Part shown: positions 34,547-46,148 of the stretch, piece by piece
Layout: every line of letters begins with the position of its first letter
How positions within the stretch are numbered: position 1 is the first letter of the stretch
From: Vicia villosa
Taxonomy: Eukaryota; Streptophyta; Magnoliopsida; Fabales; Fabaceae
Reading direction: 5' to 3'
Assembly (NCBI RefSeq): GCF_029867415.1
Contig: NW_026705151.1
Span: forward strand, 310,001 to 374,000
Length of the DNA: 64,000 bases
Notes under the pieces: model-generated
What the model was told of the DNA's origin: nothing
Databases searched by the model: none
What the model saw: the letters and a program-made list of their open reading frames with translations, nothing else
Translations under genes and position numbers: made by a program

Positions 34547-35484
34547 AACATCCTTTTTCCAGACATAATATCAGTAAAAGAAGTGAATTTAAGTGGCTTT
34601 GCAGGAATTTGATGTTTATTCTTGTCGGTAACAGATGTACCACCAGTAAATGTCAACATAAACTTGTGATCTGAAGGCTTGAAAAGTAAATCATTAACAG
34701 AGACTTGGAAGTTTGAGATTGTATAAGTGTTGCCAACGGTTAAAAGTGAATCATAAGCCTGTTTAAAAGGATGTGGAACCCTGACATGGATGTCACAACC
34801 CTGTATAATAGACCAAAAAGCAAAGTTTCAGAGAGCAAGCAGATATAAAAAAAGGAACGACATATGAACATAGTTTAAAAGAGGTAACACATATGAAGAA
34901 ACATGTTAGTTGAACCAAGTTTAAAAGATCAATCACATTAACCAAGTTTAAAGTAACTAATCAGCGGTGGCAAAACCAGGTTTCCATTAAAACAGAAGTT
35001 TGTCTTAACAAAAGCTGAAATTAGAAATACATATGTATTTTAAAGTTTAGTAATCTGAAGAGAAAAATGGATGATATAGCACGAAGAACAAAATGCACAT
35101 TTCATAGAAAAAGCAAGAAAAAAGTAAAAGGATAAAGAAAAGAAGCGCATTTCACAACCAGCTTGACGTGCGTAGATGTTCATCCTTTGTTAAGTTTCAT
35201 TCAACCCAAAGTTTTATTAAACCCAAAGTATCATTAAGCCTTCATTTGAGATTTAGAAAAACATCCAGAAAAAAAAATGCAGGAAAAATAACAAAAAAGA
35301 TGAACAGAAGTAGTAGTAAACAAAAATCGCAGATAGAAGAACTTACATCTTTATCAACGACAACCAACTCAAAATGTTCCTTGTTCTTATTGACAACGGT
35401 CCATTTGTGATGGATAAGAACAGCCACTTTCCAAAGCTCCTTTGTATCGTTAATGTTCTTCACCAACTCAAAAGGTCTAGCCAT
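34543..35484 (-). pseudogene. RPA70-like OB-fold gene, truncated
   Basis: Exon 1 runs from ATG at 35484 to 35347 (MARPFELVKNINDTKELWKV, then HFELVVVDKD) and ends at a GTAAGT donor. Exon 2 runs 34800-34543 after a TACAG acceptor, in phase (GCDIHVRVPHPFKQAYDSLL). Together they give about 132 residues of the DUF223/RPA DBD-A-like single-strand DNA-binding fold, a usual companion of plant Helitron Rep-helicases. It ends FTDIMSGKRML before TGA. That TGA overlaps the helicase frame, where the next bases read as KDVMSND. Further OB folds are missing. Confidence 0.8.
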
Positions 35485-35918
35485 TAAAATCCAGAAAACC
35501 AGATAAAAGGATTGAGTAGTGAAGAAAACGTAGATGTGAAAAGTGAAGAAAGAGTTTGGTGGTTGTTAGGGTTGTTCCGGACAGGAAATCTATATGTGAA
35601 AAGTGAAGAAAGAGAAGAGGAAAGAAAGAAAGAGAAGAGGAAAGAAAGATTACAATCTGCAAACAGTATGGTCATTGGGAACAACATCACTGAGTACCTG
35701 TTCAGCAGTCACCTTTTCTGCATTTTAGGGTTCAAATGCAACTGATTAGTAGAAGAATAATATTATAAAAAAGATGCAGCGAAGGAATAGGCTAAAAGAT
35801 AATCAATATGCAACTAAAATGGGCTAATGGGCTGACAAATCGTAACTTTGGACCATAATTAACCCCATAAGTGAGATTTGTCACCCAATTAAGCAAGGGT
35901 AATGCTGTATTAACCAGC
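35485..35918 (-). promoter_or_regulatory. Helitron leader upstream of RPA-like gene
   Basis: Lies between the Helitron 5' end and the first ATG. Purine-rich repeats on the plus strand ('gaagaaagag', 35530-35650) are a pyrimidine tract on the coding strand, a usual plant leader composition. No certain TATA box was picked out. Confidence 0.4.
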
Positions 35919-35943
35919 ACATATTCCTTTCTTATATTATAGA
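35919..35943 (-). other. Helitron 5' terminus (TC end)
   Basis: The minus strand reads TCTATAATATAAGAAAGG from 35943, preceded by A. The A/T-rich start after TC is typical of plant Helitrons. Confidence 0.8.
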
Positions 35944-35999
35944 TGTTGTTATAAAATATTTTTTATTTATATTTATTACTTATTTTAAAAGAAAATTAA

Positions 36000-36240
36000 A
36001 AAAACCAAAACAACTGAGTAGTCGCACCGAATGGCTACTGCACCTAAAGCCACATTGCACAACATGACAAAGGAGCATGTATCATGCAGTGTGGCGCCTC
36101 TTCTTTATTTACAGTGCATGCAGCACAGAGTGATACATCCTCTGTGTGGCAAACTTTTTTTTGTTTGAATGGTGGTTAGTTTGGTAAATTTTTTGGAATA
36201 ATGGTTATTTGCTATTTTTTTTGAAAAAAAATATTTTCGT
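36000..36240. mobile_element. Possible PMD/MULE terminal remnant
   Basis: Contains 'cagtgtggcgcctcttc' and later 'ggaataatggttatttgct'. These resemble the right end of the PMD/MULE unit near 48900-49085 ('agatggcgcct', 'gtggttatttgc'). With 20276-20640 on the other side, this fits a PMD/MULE copy split by the Helitron. Weak evidence. Confidence 0.3.
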
Positions 36241-37187
36241 CACTTACATATATTTTTATTTGAAAGATAATTTGGTGAAACATTATTAGGAACAATTTTT
36301 GTTTTTAATTTATTTTTAAACAATATAATTTTTATATTATTTTAAAATAATGTTTCATTTTATCTTTCAAATTCAAATATTATTAAAGTCTTTCAATTAT
36401 GACTTGTGAACATATATAATTGTTGAAAGATTTAAGAGATATAATTTTTTGATCCCACAAATTAAAGTATTTGAAGGGGAATCTTCAAAATTCATTGAGA
36501 ATGTTGAGATTGGGGAAAGGATATGGTTAAAGAACAAAATTAAATGAGGAAGAATTAAATATAAACCAATTCATATAGAATTATGGTTCTTTCTCTCAAG
36601 CAAGTCGATAAATTAATTTATGAAGGTCAAATTTAACACCTCAAAAACTAGGGCACCATGTATTATAAATGGTTGACTTCAAAGAGAACTCAATTTGATT
36701 TTCTTGAAAATCTATGTATGTTTAGTCACGACACTATTTACTCGTTATATATATTTTGGAACTACGTGAGATGAATGTTAAGATTGTATTTCTTAATAGA
36801 AATATTAATGAAATAATATGGTGGAGCCGTGAGAAAATTTGTGTCAATAGACAAAAAGTATATGATTTGAAAATTAACAAAATTCATTTATGAGTTAATA
36901 AAACCATCTCTTTAGCGATACCACATAGTCCTCTAAGTTAATCATCTCATTTAGTTTTGAGATAAACGGTATGATGTTAATTGTCTCATTTGGGTTTGAG
37001 ATGAATATTATGATAATAATTGTCATATTTGATTTTAAGAAAGGTATTCTATAGTTAAGTTTTCTCATTCGATTTTGAGATGAATAAGAGGAAAATTTGT
37101 GGGCAATATAAAGTCAATGGGAGTAAGTTTATGTTTGTTATATAACATGTCAATTTTATTGTATTAAGTGAACAAATAGTATAATTT
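36241..37187. other. AT-rich DNA, no gene seen
   Basis: Three loose repeats of 'tctcatttgattttgagat' occur at about 36945-37085. No coding family. Confidence 0.45.
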
Positions 37188-37447
37188 AGGGTTATTACCA
37201 TTTTACCCGCTTGCCATATTGGCCATTTCTGGTTTTCCTGAAAAACAACCTTGCCATTTCAAAATACTAACAATTTAGTCCCCTAAAGTCAAAATCCGCA
37301 GGAAAATCCGAAAGAAAATTCGCAGGAAACCTGCGTATTTTGACTTTAAGAGTTAAATTGTTAGTATTTTGAAATGGCAAGGTTGTTTTTTAAAAAAACA
37401 ATTTTACCGGGGGAAAAACCAAAAATATCCTAAATGGTAATAACCCT
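37188..37447. mobile_element. Foldback MITE, ~260 bp
   Basis: The ends AGGGTTATTACCATTT and AAATGGTAATAACCCT are exact inverted copies. Most of the inside is an imperfect palindrome centred near 37318 (ccttgccatttcaaaatac against its complement). It is flanked by ATAATTT(A) on both sides, a 7-8 bp duplication. hAT-like size, family unknown. Confidence 0.85.
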
Positions 37448-38619
37448 ATAATTTATTATGTGAAACCAAGACATCTCTAATGAAATTTAGCGATGAAAGA
37501 TCTCGAGAAAACATCTTTTGTATTAAGTTATTTTGGTAATTAGATATTATTCTCAAGAGGTACTCTTCAAATATCACAAAAGAGTTTCATCAATAATGTT
37601 GAAAGTAAATTCAACATGAAATACAATAATATTTGAGATATTTCAATTATTAAGTGAGACTACTAGGTCTCAATTATAACTATCTTAAAGTAAATTTAAA
37701 ATATCGAAATTTGAGTACTTTCCTATGTTTTGGTTGTAAGAATTTTATATATAATTTTTCTTATATGCATATGGAAAATGTGTACACTTGAACAAACCAT
37801 TATATATATATATATTTTTTTCATTCTTTTGAGAAATCAACAAGCATATGTGTATATTTTATTGTATTCCTTATATGATATTTATATTAATTTACATATC
37901 AATAAAAAAATACAATATTATTTAATTATAAATACTGTTAATTTTATTTGAAATGAAGTCACTATATATTTATTTATTTTCATTTTTAATTTGTTAACAT
38001 TGATAAGGATAAGATTAAAAAAAGTTTTCATATCCCTTTATATATGAAATATAAAAGTATTTTAAATTTTTTTTTAATAATACAATTTCATGTATATTGC
38101 TCATTAGACATAAGATAAAATTGTAAGACGCAATTCATATTTATGTAGCAAAGTATAAACTTATTTTGACAATAAATTTATTTTATGATAACGTATGAAT
38201 GATTAAACATAAAGTTATGTTGTCTTATATATGTATATGTATGACTCAATAAAAATCTCCTAAAAACTGAACCAACTGAACCAATTCAAACCACATTAGT
38301 TTGGGTTGGTTTGGTTTTATTTCTAAAAGCCAACCGAACCACGTGTTTTTTTCTCTTGCGGTTCGGATGACTTTTAGCGTAAAAATCACCCAAACCGCAC
38401 CACGAACATTCCTAACGTCAGTGACGATAGCCGTCGTGGTCCCATTATTGATGTAGGAAGTGGACCAGATTGTAAAATTAAAATCTAAAAATAAATAACA
38501 TTCAAATGTGCGCCTAAAGAATTGTGATATAATTATTAAAAAATATATTGTCCAAGTGGGAGATTGTTGAAATATTTTATAATTTAAATATTATTTGATT
38601 ATTATATTCCAGTAATTAT
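37448..38619. other. AT-rich DNA with a short ACCGAACC-type palindromic stretch
   Basis: No gene was seen. 38270-38410 has 'aaccaactgaaccaattc' and 'ccaaccgaaccacgtg' phrases typical of short hAT-like MITEs, but no clean ends were found. Confidence 0.35.
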
Positions 38620-38625
38620 TATGTG

Positions 38626-38691
<66 letters not shown>

Positions 38692-38771
38692 TAGTTTTTT
38701 ATCAAATTAAGAGCTTATTATGTGGGCATATATATATTTTAATTATATTAGTTATTTATTAAATTAAGAGC
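38620..38771. repeat. (AT)n microsatellite within a local duplication
   Basis: An (AT)n run at 38629-38686 follows 'ttatgtgggcat'. The phrase 'tatgtgggcatatatatat', then 'ttatatta', then 'caaattaagagct' recurs directly after it with a short AT tract, so one unit expanded. Confidence 0.8.
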
Positions 38772-39259
38772 TAATTAAGTGGTCAAATAAATTTAAAAGG
38801 CTAATTAGATTTATATTTAGTAATTTATTTATTAATTAATTGGATATGAACTCAAATATGTGTGGATTCCAAGATGATCCATTTCACAATAATGGGAACT
38901 GTAATTGGTCATCACCTTGTATATAGGCTATGGTCCCCAATATACCATACAGAAGCATTTTATCGCTTCTCCTCATCTAACGAGTATTCAAGGCATTAGG
39001 ATTACCGTTTGAGAAAGAATCATATAAGCCATCACTTATTCGTTGTTTGTTTTCTAACTTTCGTAATTACCACCAACATAAACTTTCTCAATAGATCCAA
39101 GTATTTCTCCAATCTCTTCTCTCATATACTAACATGTCGTAGATCCTGTAACTATATACATGTTTGTATCATCTATTATATTTTGCTCTAAAGTATATGA
39201 CATAATATGTAGAACATGTATATGTGATTAATTGTTATTGATTTAATTCTAAGATACCT

Positions 39260-39837
39260 TTCATGCTTAATTTCGTCCAATGATAGGAACAACATTTATA
39301 GTTATCAGATCATTATCTAGTCTACATCTTCCTAACACGCAAGCACAAGGAAACCCACATGATGTTCTAAGAGTACACCTGCATATTTGGATATTGGTTC
39401 CCACATAATCAACCCTCGAGAATTCTTTAGCAATGTGTCTCAAATTTTTATGCAGTTGAGAATGCATCATTAATATATACTATTATCTTATCTTTATCGT
39501 ATATATGTAAAGGGGTCTTCATATTAGTGAAACATAAAAAAAGTGAAAATTTGCATTACATATAACTTATAGGTAAGTTATTAGGTGAACTTCATGAAAA
39601 CTAACAAAAATTTATAATCAAGTTATCCGGTAATGATTATTATACCGAGTAACTTTTATGTAAGTTATCAAGTATACATATAAGTCTATTGGAATTTTTT
39701 ATTGTAGTTTATTCGGTGAAGGAAAACTACGTACCAAAATTCTTTAAGCAAAGCTCTCTGATACACTAGTGTAGGGGTGTAGAATACTCCAATTTTGAAA
39801 AAGTTAATTTTATTTGAAAAATCAAATAATAAAATTA
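39260..39837. repeat. Dispersed repeat, copy 2 (left part)
   Basis: Matches 19480-20150 in order: 'tttttatgcagttgagaat', 'gtaaaggggtcttcatat', several 'aagttat(c/t)(c/a)gg' motifs and 'gatacactagtgta'. It stops at 39837 where other DNA begins and resumes near 41640. Confidence 0.75.
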
Positions 39838-40070
39838 AGACAAATATATTCTTTTTGGTCCCTTATCTATAACACGGAATTCATTTTGGTTCCTTAAATT
39901 TTAAAAGACCGATTCAAACCCTTTTGTCTTCAAACAACGCCACGTTAGTCCTTTCTGTTAGGTCTGTTAGTCAAAGTTAAAATAAAGGGGCACTTGGCAT
40001 ACACCTAGCACTGATGTGACATATGCTTATCACTAAGGTCAACAAAATTCCAAAATTTTGCCCTCACCAT

Positions 40071-40125
40071 GGATTCAAACCATGGTCACATTGGTTGCAA
40101 TACAAGATACTATACCACCAAACCA
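40071..40125 (-). ncRNA. tRNA-like A/B box segment (SINE-like)
   Basis: On the minus strand, TGGTTTGGTGG (40125-40115, A-box-like) and GGTTTGAATCC (40081-40071, B-box with one mismatch to GGTTCGANTCC) are spaced as in a tRNA gene. No full cloverleaf was found. It may be a SINE head or a tRNA relic. Confidence 0.4.
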
Positions 40126-40154
40126 CTTAAACTTTTTTCATTTAAGTTACAAAT

Positions 40155-40568
<414 letters not shown>

Positions 40569-41639
40569 TCTTCATTATTTGTAAAAAGAAGATATTCAAC
40601 CTAACCAATAACATTAAACCTAAAAATACTTTTCTAAGCTTCATAAGAACTATTACTCTTTTCTTAAAATTAAAATCAATCAAACATTAGAGTTTTTGAA
40701 ACTGTTCCGAAATAGAGAAATTGCCATAATAATTGAAATCAATCAAATATTAGAATTCTTGAAACTGTTCCGTAATTGAGAAATTGTCATAATAACTGAA
40801 ATCAATCAAACATTAGAATTTTAGATTTCTTAGGCGACAAAGAAATGGTTTTGCATATGAATGAATTAAACCTTCGAGGTGGTGGCATGATCTTGTAGCT
40901 TCTGGAGAAGATTGAAACAAAGAGAGAATGAACAAGTATACGTTTTATTCACTGAGAGAAAAAGGGTCATGCCCAGATTTTCATGGAGATTATGTGATAC
41001 TAGAAGAACAACAAGAACAAATAGAAAAACTCGTGAGCACAAGGATCAAATAATTTAGATCATGAGATTTTAAACCAAATGAACTTTCAATAGTTTCTTC
41101 TCTGTCGTTTAGCGTTGAATTAGAACTAGAATTTTCCAACTAAGTTTTTATTATGGTGTTCTATTTTTGAAATTTTTGAAGTTTTAAGGTTGTTACAGAG
41201 ATTGAGTGTTGGATTTTGGTTGATGAAGTGGTTCGAGAGATAATGAGAATTCATTGATATTTGCCGGTTAGGCATGGGATTTATGAAGTTAAAGCAGTGA
41301 AGGGTTTGGTTATGAATGTTGAGAAATATGACAAAATTAAGTTGAAATCTATAGAGAAACAAAGGAAGAGAAATGATGTGTCTGGTGAATTTTTCATAAT
41401 TTTGCAAGATATGCAGAGGAATTATGTGTATTTTCACAATAATGAACTAAAGCAACATTGAAGATGATTGAAGTTGTTAGAGCAACATTAAATAAAACTT
41501 TGTTTGGATAAGTATTGGAATTAAATGTTTATAAACTTGAGAATTTATATCTAATTTATGAATTAAATCATCGAATGTGAAGTGCCCTAATGGTACACCA
41601 TCTTCTCCCGCCGCTAAGGTGACCTGATAAAAAAGAGAT

Positions 41640-41760
41640 TTTGCATAAAATTAATAGATGAAAATGGTAGAATTGTAATATTTTGAAAAATTGTAGGGGT
41701 GAGGGGATAATGATAGGAGTAGGGCAAATTTTGAAAAATTAACCTGCCACCCCCATACCT
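41640..41760. repeat. Dispersed repeat, copy 2 (right part)
   Basis: 'ttgtaatattttgaaaa', then 'gtagggcaaattttgaaaa', then 'cctgccaccccc' align with 20165-20260 of copy 1. Confidence 0.65.
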
Positions 41761-41879
41761 ATACCTGACACCCCCTCAAAGTGTATGAAAAGACCAAAAT
41801 AACCTTGTTCAAAGTTTCCACAAAGTAAATTGAAATCTTTTGGGCGATATCGAAAATTTCAAGCACATACCAATTTTTT

Positions 41880-42115
41880 TTAAAAGTGAGATTTTTATCG
41901 AAAATTTTGAAATTTCCGGGAGATTTTACCAGAAATTTTGAAATTTCCAGGAGATTTTACCAGCAATTTCAAAAATTTTCAGAATATTATCAAAAATTTA
42001 TAGGATTTTACCACAAATTTTAAAATTTCCGGAACTAATTGCAACTTACCAAAAATTTCAATTAATTATCAAAAATTTCGTTCGGAATAAATTATTCCTA
42101 TTTTACCAAAAACAT
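41880..42115. repeat. Degenerate tandem repeat 'aaaatttcc(g)ggagattttacc'
   Basis: Five to six units of about 30-35 bases, each with 'ttttgaaatttcc' and 'ttaccaaaaatt', lie just upstream of the zinc-finger gene. Confidence 0.65.
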
Positions 42116-42269
42116 TTTTGAAATAATGAAAAATGGGAGATAGCATTTAAAATTTTGGGTTGGCAAGTAGAATTCACGCGAAATTTCCACCGAAAGAATT
42201 TGGGCATATATATGGGCCTACTTGAGCCCAAGGTTCTAAACCCGTAATCCGTATCCATGTCAGTTTCAA

Positions 42270-42347
42270 GACTTTCACCCGTTTCACTCTCTCTGTCTAC
42301 AACTTTTCTCGCCGTCGTTCCCAACTTCTTCTTCTCCGTGTAACACC
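42270..42347 (+). other. Probable 5' leader exon of zinc-finger gene
   Basis: A pyrimidine-rich leader ends ACACC before a GTAAGT donor at 42348. The coding exon opens at 42517 after a CAACAG acceptor. The transcription start is not known. Confidence 0.55.
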
Positions 42348-42538
42348 GTAAGTTCTCTACTTCAACCAAACACTTACTTTGCGGTATCTTCAGTTTTCTT
42401 CATTTGTTCTCATGTTTCTTACTTCTGAAACTTAATCAATGCATGCCATTTAACTCTAACCTGTATAGTTTTTTTATATAGATTTTCTTACGGAATCACG
42501 TGTGTTTTTGCAACAGTTTTCTATTGAGACGAAAAAAA

Positions 42539-45279
42539 ATGATAAAGAGAAGATTTTTTAAGGTTGATCATGGCGATAGGGATGGTTCAGATCATTCTTC
42601 TTCATCCTCAGACGAAGATTATGATAATCAAACTACAGAAGTAAGCCAGGAGAGTGATGATGATGATAATGAAGTTAGCTCACCATCTGGTTCGTTCGTT
42701 CATTCACTTTGTTTTTTTTCTCTCTCAAAAAGTCTTATTGTTGATGTATTAGCACTTACTAGTTACATGATGTTCTAAATTCATTAAATTTTGTACCTTT
42801 ATTTAACCTAAATGTAGGGTATAAAAGTGAGGATAGCTCTGCCAATGACATTGATGCAAACACTGTTGATACAAACTCTGCAGGTAGGGTTTGTTTGTAA
42901 TTTCTGCTTTGAGTTATTATCCTTCAGCTCAATTTCTGCGATTTAGACCCTGGTATAACAGAACGTATACAGAAGTAGGGCTGTTCAAACAACTGTTTAG
43001 ATTCAAACTAAGCCATGAACTGAACCAAACTGCCATTAGAAAAACTGAACTGTTAAAATAATATACAAATTGAATTTTATTTTATTCTATCAGTTTACTA
43101 AGCGAACTTGAGACATCTTCAGTTCCGTGAAATCAAACAAACTGTTAGCCTCTCACTGTTACTCCATGAACCATATAATGAAAGAGTTGTTTTTTAAACT
43201 ATATTTGAAACTGAAATTTCATGGGTGAGATAAATACCATATTAAACATATAATGATTTCTATCCCTTAGTTTTTCATCACACGGTGATGTCGTTTGAGT
43301 GGATTTAAGAAGTTTATTTTTCATAGAATTTCCTTCTCGATAAAATTTCAACTTTTGCCTTTCAAACTCGTGCAATATTCCCACTTAGGTCCAATTCAAT
43401 GCTGGCAAGTGGCAAGTCTTGCTTGTTCCTTAGTTTCAATTCAAGACTGCAATGCAATAATGGGTGGAAGATAAAGCGGGTTTATAACAAGATAAACTGA
43501 ATTTTTATACAGAACCAACCATCTTTCTAGCTGCGAGTCTAATAAATAGATGCAAAATGTATTGAATTGAAGGCTAACATCCTAAATTTGCATCTAGTAT
43601 TTGACTTTTGAATGCAATGCAAATTTTTGAATAGGTAAAATATATCATTTCAGTTCAGCATTGAAACTATATTGCACTTAACCACGGAAGTGGTTTGATT
43701 TAGTGTAGGTGAAGCGATTGCAGCTCAGTTCTGTTTTCTCAAACCACTTTTGTGGTTCAGTTCAATTCAATTCAGTTTCTCCTTTAAACAAACTGTGAAC
43801 TTGGATACAAAAGTGTGTGATTATAATTTTTTACCAAATCACCGAGACTCTACATTTTGGTGTATTATTTGTGTTAAATTCCAACAGTTCTTGGGTTTTA
43901 CTACTTTAAGACATGGTTGAGAAAAAGAGTGGGACTTCCCATCCTTAGGCACACTAATAACAATGCTTTTGGTGGGGGCAGAGTTTATTTCATCCCCGAC
44001 AGGATTTATATATTTTTTTTTTATAGAAAGTTTAGTGGATAATCAGAGGGTACATTTCAAACATTGACTATAAGGGACATTTGCTAGACGAGCCACCTTC
44101 AGAATCAGAAGGCAGAGGGAGGAATTGAGTTTCACTAGGACCATAAGTTCTTTGATCATATTTATAGCTCTTAACACTGCTCAACAGGTGTCCTAACTGA
44201 ATATGTTATACATTCGATGAACTGAGGGGCATTGTTAGTTTTTGAATTGTATTTAAGCAGGATTTGGTCATAGATTTTTGTTGAATTTATATTTGATGAA
44301 ATTACTTAATGACCAGCACACTATCACAAATGCTTCCTGCACATAGGACGTTTGAGTCACCTCAGTCTCTCATGATTGTCTTATCATTGGTATTACTCCA
44401 GGTCCGCTATTTAGTGAAGATGATGCTGGAACTATAAATGATAGGGAAGTATTTATTAACAAGTTTTCTAGTGAACGCGACTCCAAGAAGTTTAATGTGG
44501 TGCCTGAAAAGAAACCCCTACCAGCAGATATACAGTCTGCTTTTGTCGTACAAATAAAATCAGTATTTAAGTGCAGGCTATGTCCTCGGATTATTTGTTT
44601 GACTGAGGATACTTTGCGGAATCATCTTCAATCAAAGGTACTGCACTTTTTCTCTGGTTGCGCAATATCCTTACGCATCAATCTTTACTATTTGTGCTAT
44701 TATAGCCTGAGAAGAATGTCATAAACTCTCAACTATTGCGGTCCTTCTTATGCATCTCTGATGAAATGTCAAAATTTTACTTGCCTTCAATGTTGATCTA
44801 ATGATGGCTTTGTTATTACTATAGAGACACGCTCGATCTGAAAAACAACACAAGGAAGGCAGACTGAAGACCATGCTCAACAGCGATGGTGAGATAGAGA
44901 ACCAAGAGGACTCGGAGAAAGAAACCGAAGATACTGAGGTTGGTTCTTCAACAATATGATTGCATTTGCAACTCGGCTAAATCAAAATATTAGACCTACC
45001 CGATTGAAGAACCGGATTTATTATTAAACATGCGGAAAACTAATATTTTATTTACTTTTTTAGGATGATACAATTCCAAAGAATGACAAAGTACCGAATC
45101 AGCATAAGGAGAGATTCAAAAAGAAGGTAAAAAAAACACTAGCATTTCAATTTTCAGACAATAATTATATTGATACTTTAAAGTTTAATATAAATCTTGA
45201 ATGGCAGAATCGTGACAAACCAAACTCAAGGAAAATGCGGTCATCAAAAGGGTCGTCTAAAAGAAGCCGTAAAAAATAA
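42539..45279 (+). CDS. U1/matrin-type C2H2 zinc-finger nuclear protein
   Basis: Six coding exons: 42539-42689, 42818-42883, 44402-44637, 44825-44938, 45064-45126, 45208-45279, all GT..AG and in frame, 233 residues. The start is MIKRRFFK. Residues 10-70 are Ser/Asp/Glu-rich. A single zinc finger CX2C(X13)HX5H (Cys130, Cys133, His147, His153; core CRLCPRIICL) spans the third and fourth coding exons. After it come acidic and then basic stretches ending SSKRSRKK, a likely nuclear localisation signal. Proteins of this build (BUD20/matrin-like) often act on RNA or ribosome assembly, but no specific role can be read here. A 1.5 kb intron lies between the second and third coding exons. It looks functional and single-copy. 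Confidence 0.85.
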
Positions 45280-46148
45280 GAACTGAAATACGTCTGTATT
45301 CAACATTCTGTCAAGCAAGTTTTCTCGCAACTACCATTTGCCTTTGTGTGCAAAGCATGTGTAACCCTAATGTATGCTCTACATATGGCTTTTTTGATCT
45401 CCCTTCATGTCTCTTCAACAATTTTATGCGTTTCCTTTCCATTTGGATTGTAATTGCTCACTACTGCCCTCCCCTTATAGTAATTAATTTCCAACAGCAT
45501 TTGATTTTTTGTTAGTCTTAACATATTAGTGTAACTTTAAATTCAAAGCTTCCTTGTTAAAGATATTAATATGATTATGATATATTGAGGAAGAATCTTG
45601 CTGTGTTTTGGAGATTAGTTGTTGAATTGGATCACAAATATACTGAATCATGATGTGTGCGCATCTTGTTGCTGTTGAAACTTTTATTTTGGTATATGAC
45701 TTAAATTAATATCTCCAAACCCCACAACTTTTCTTTTGGATAGTTTAATTGGTTTACCCTTGCATAACGGTCATTTCCTATTTATATAACTTATCTCGTT
45801 TCTTAAATTCGGCATCATAATTTTCTTTTGATATTGCATCTTTTAAAAAATGAAAATGCTTATTTGTAAAAAAAAATAAAAATTCATAATTTTCTTTTGA
45901 CATTGCATCTTTTAAAGGAGGCGTCATGTGAGATGGCTCCTACGTGTATCTGTTTTGCACTAAGCCATCTCAGATGGCGCCTAAGTGCATTCCCTTTTTT
46001 TTTTTTAATAAATGACAATTGAGAAATGAGACAATAATTTTCATTAAGATAAGACAGTTACATAATAGGAATAAAGTTACATAGAATTTCATCGTCGTTT
46101 GAATTTTGAAAACGATTATTGCGAGATCACCTAGTTCGTTGTTGCACT

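Larger units (their letters stand above)
20679..35943 (-). mobile_element. Helitron carrying RPA-like/helicase and B3 genes
   Basis: The minus strand starts 5'-TCTATAATATAAG at 35943 after an A (35944). It ends with a 22-base perfect hairpin (20688-20709) and CTAG at 20682-20679 before a T (20678). These are Helitron end rules: 5' TC, 3' hairpin plus CTRR, insertion between A and T, no target duplication. In Helitron sense come an RPA-like OB-fold gene (35484 down), the C-terminal half of a PIF1-type helicase (34546-33407), then two B3-domain genes on the opposite strand. Without the 8539-bp element at 22114-30652 and its extra GTGCG, the unit is about 6.7 kb. The HUH Rep domain and helicase N-terminus are missing, so it is non-autonomous. 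Confidence 0.85.

Noticed and set aside
42975..43800. MITE in the long intron of the zinc-finger gene
   Set aside because: Words such as 'gggctgttcaaacaactg' and repeated 'ccaaactg' look MITE-like, but no matching inverted end or duplication was found.
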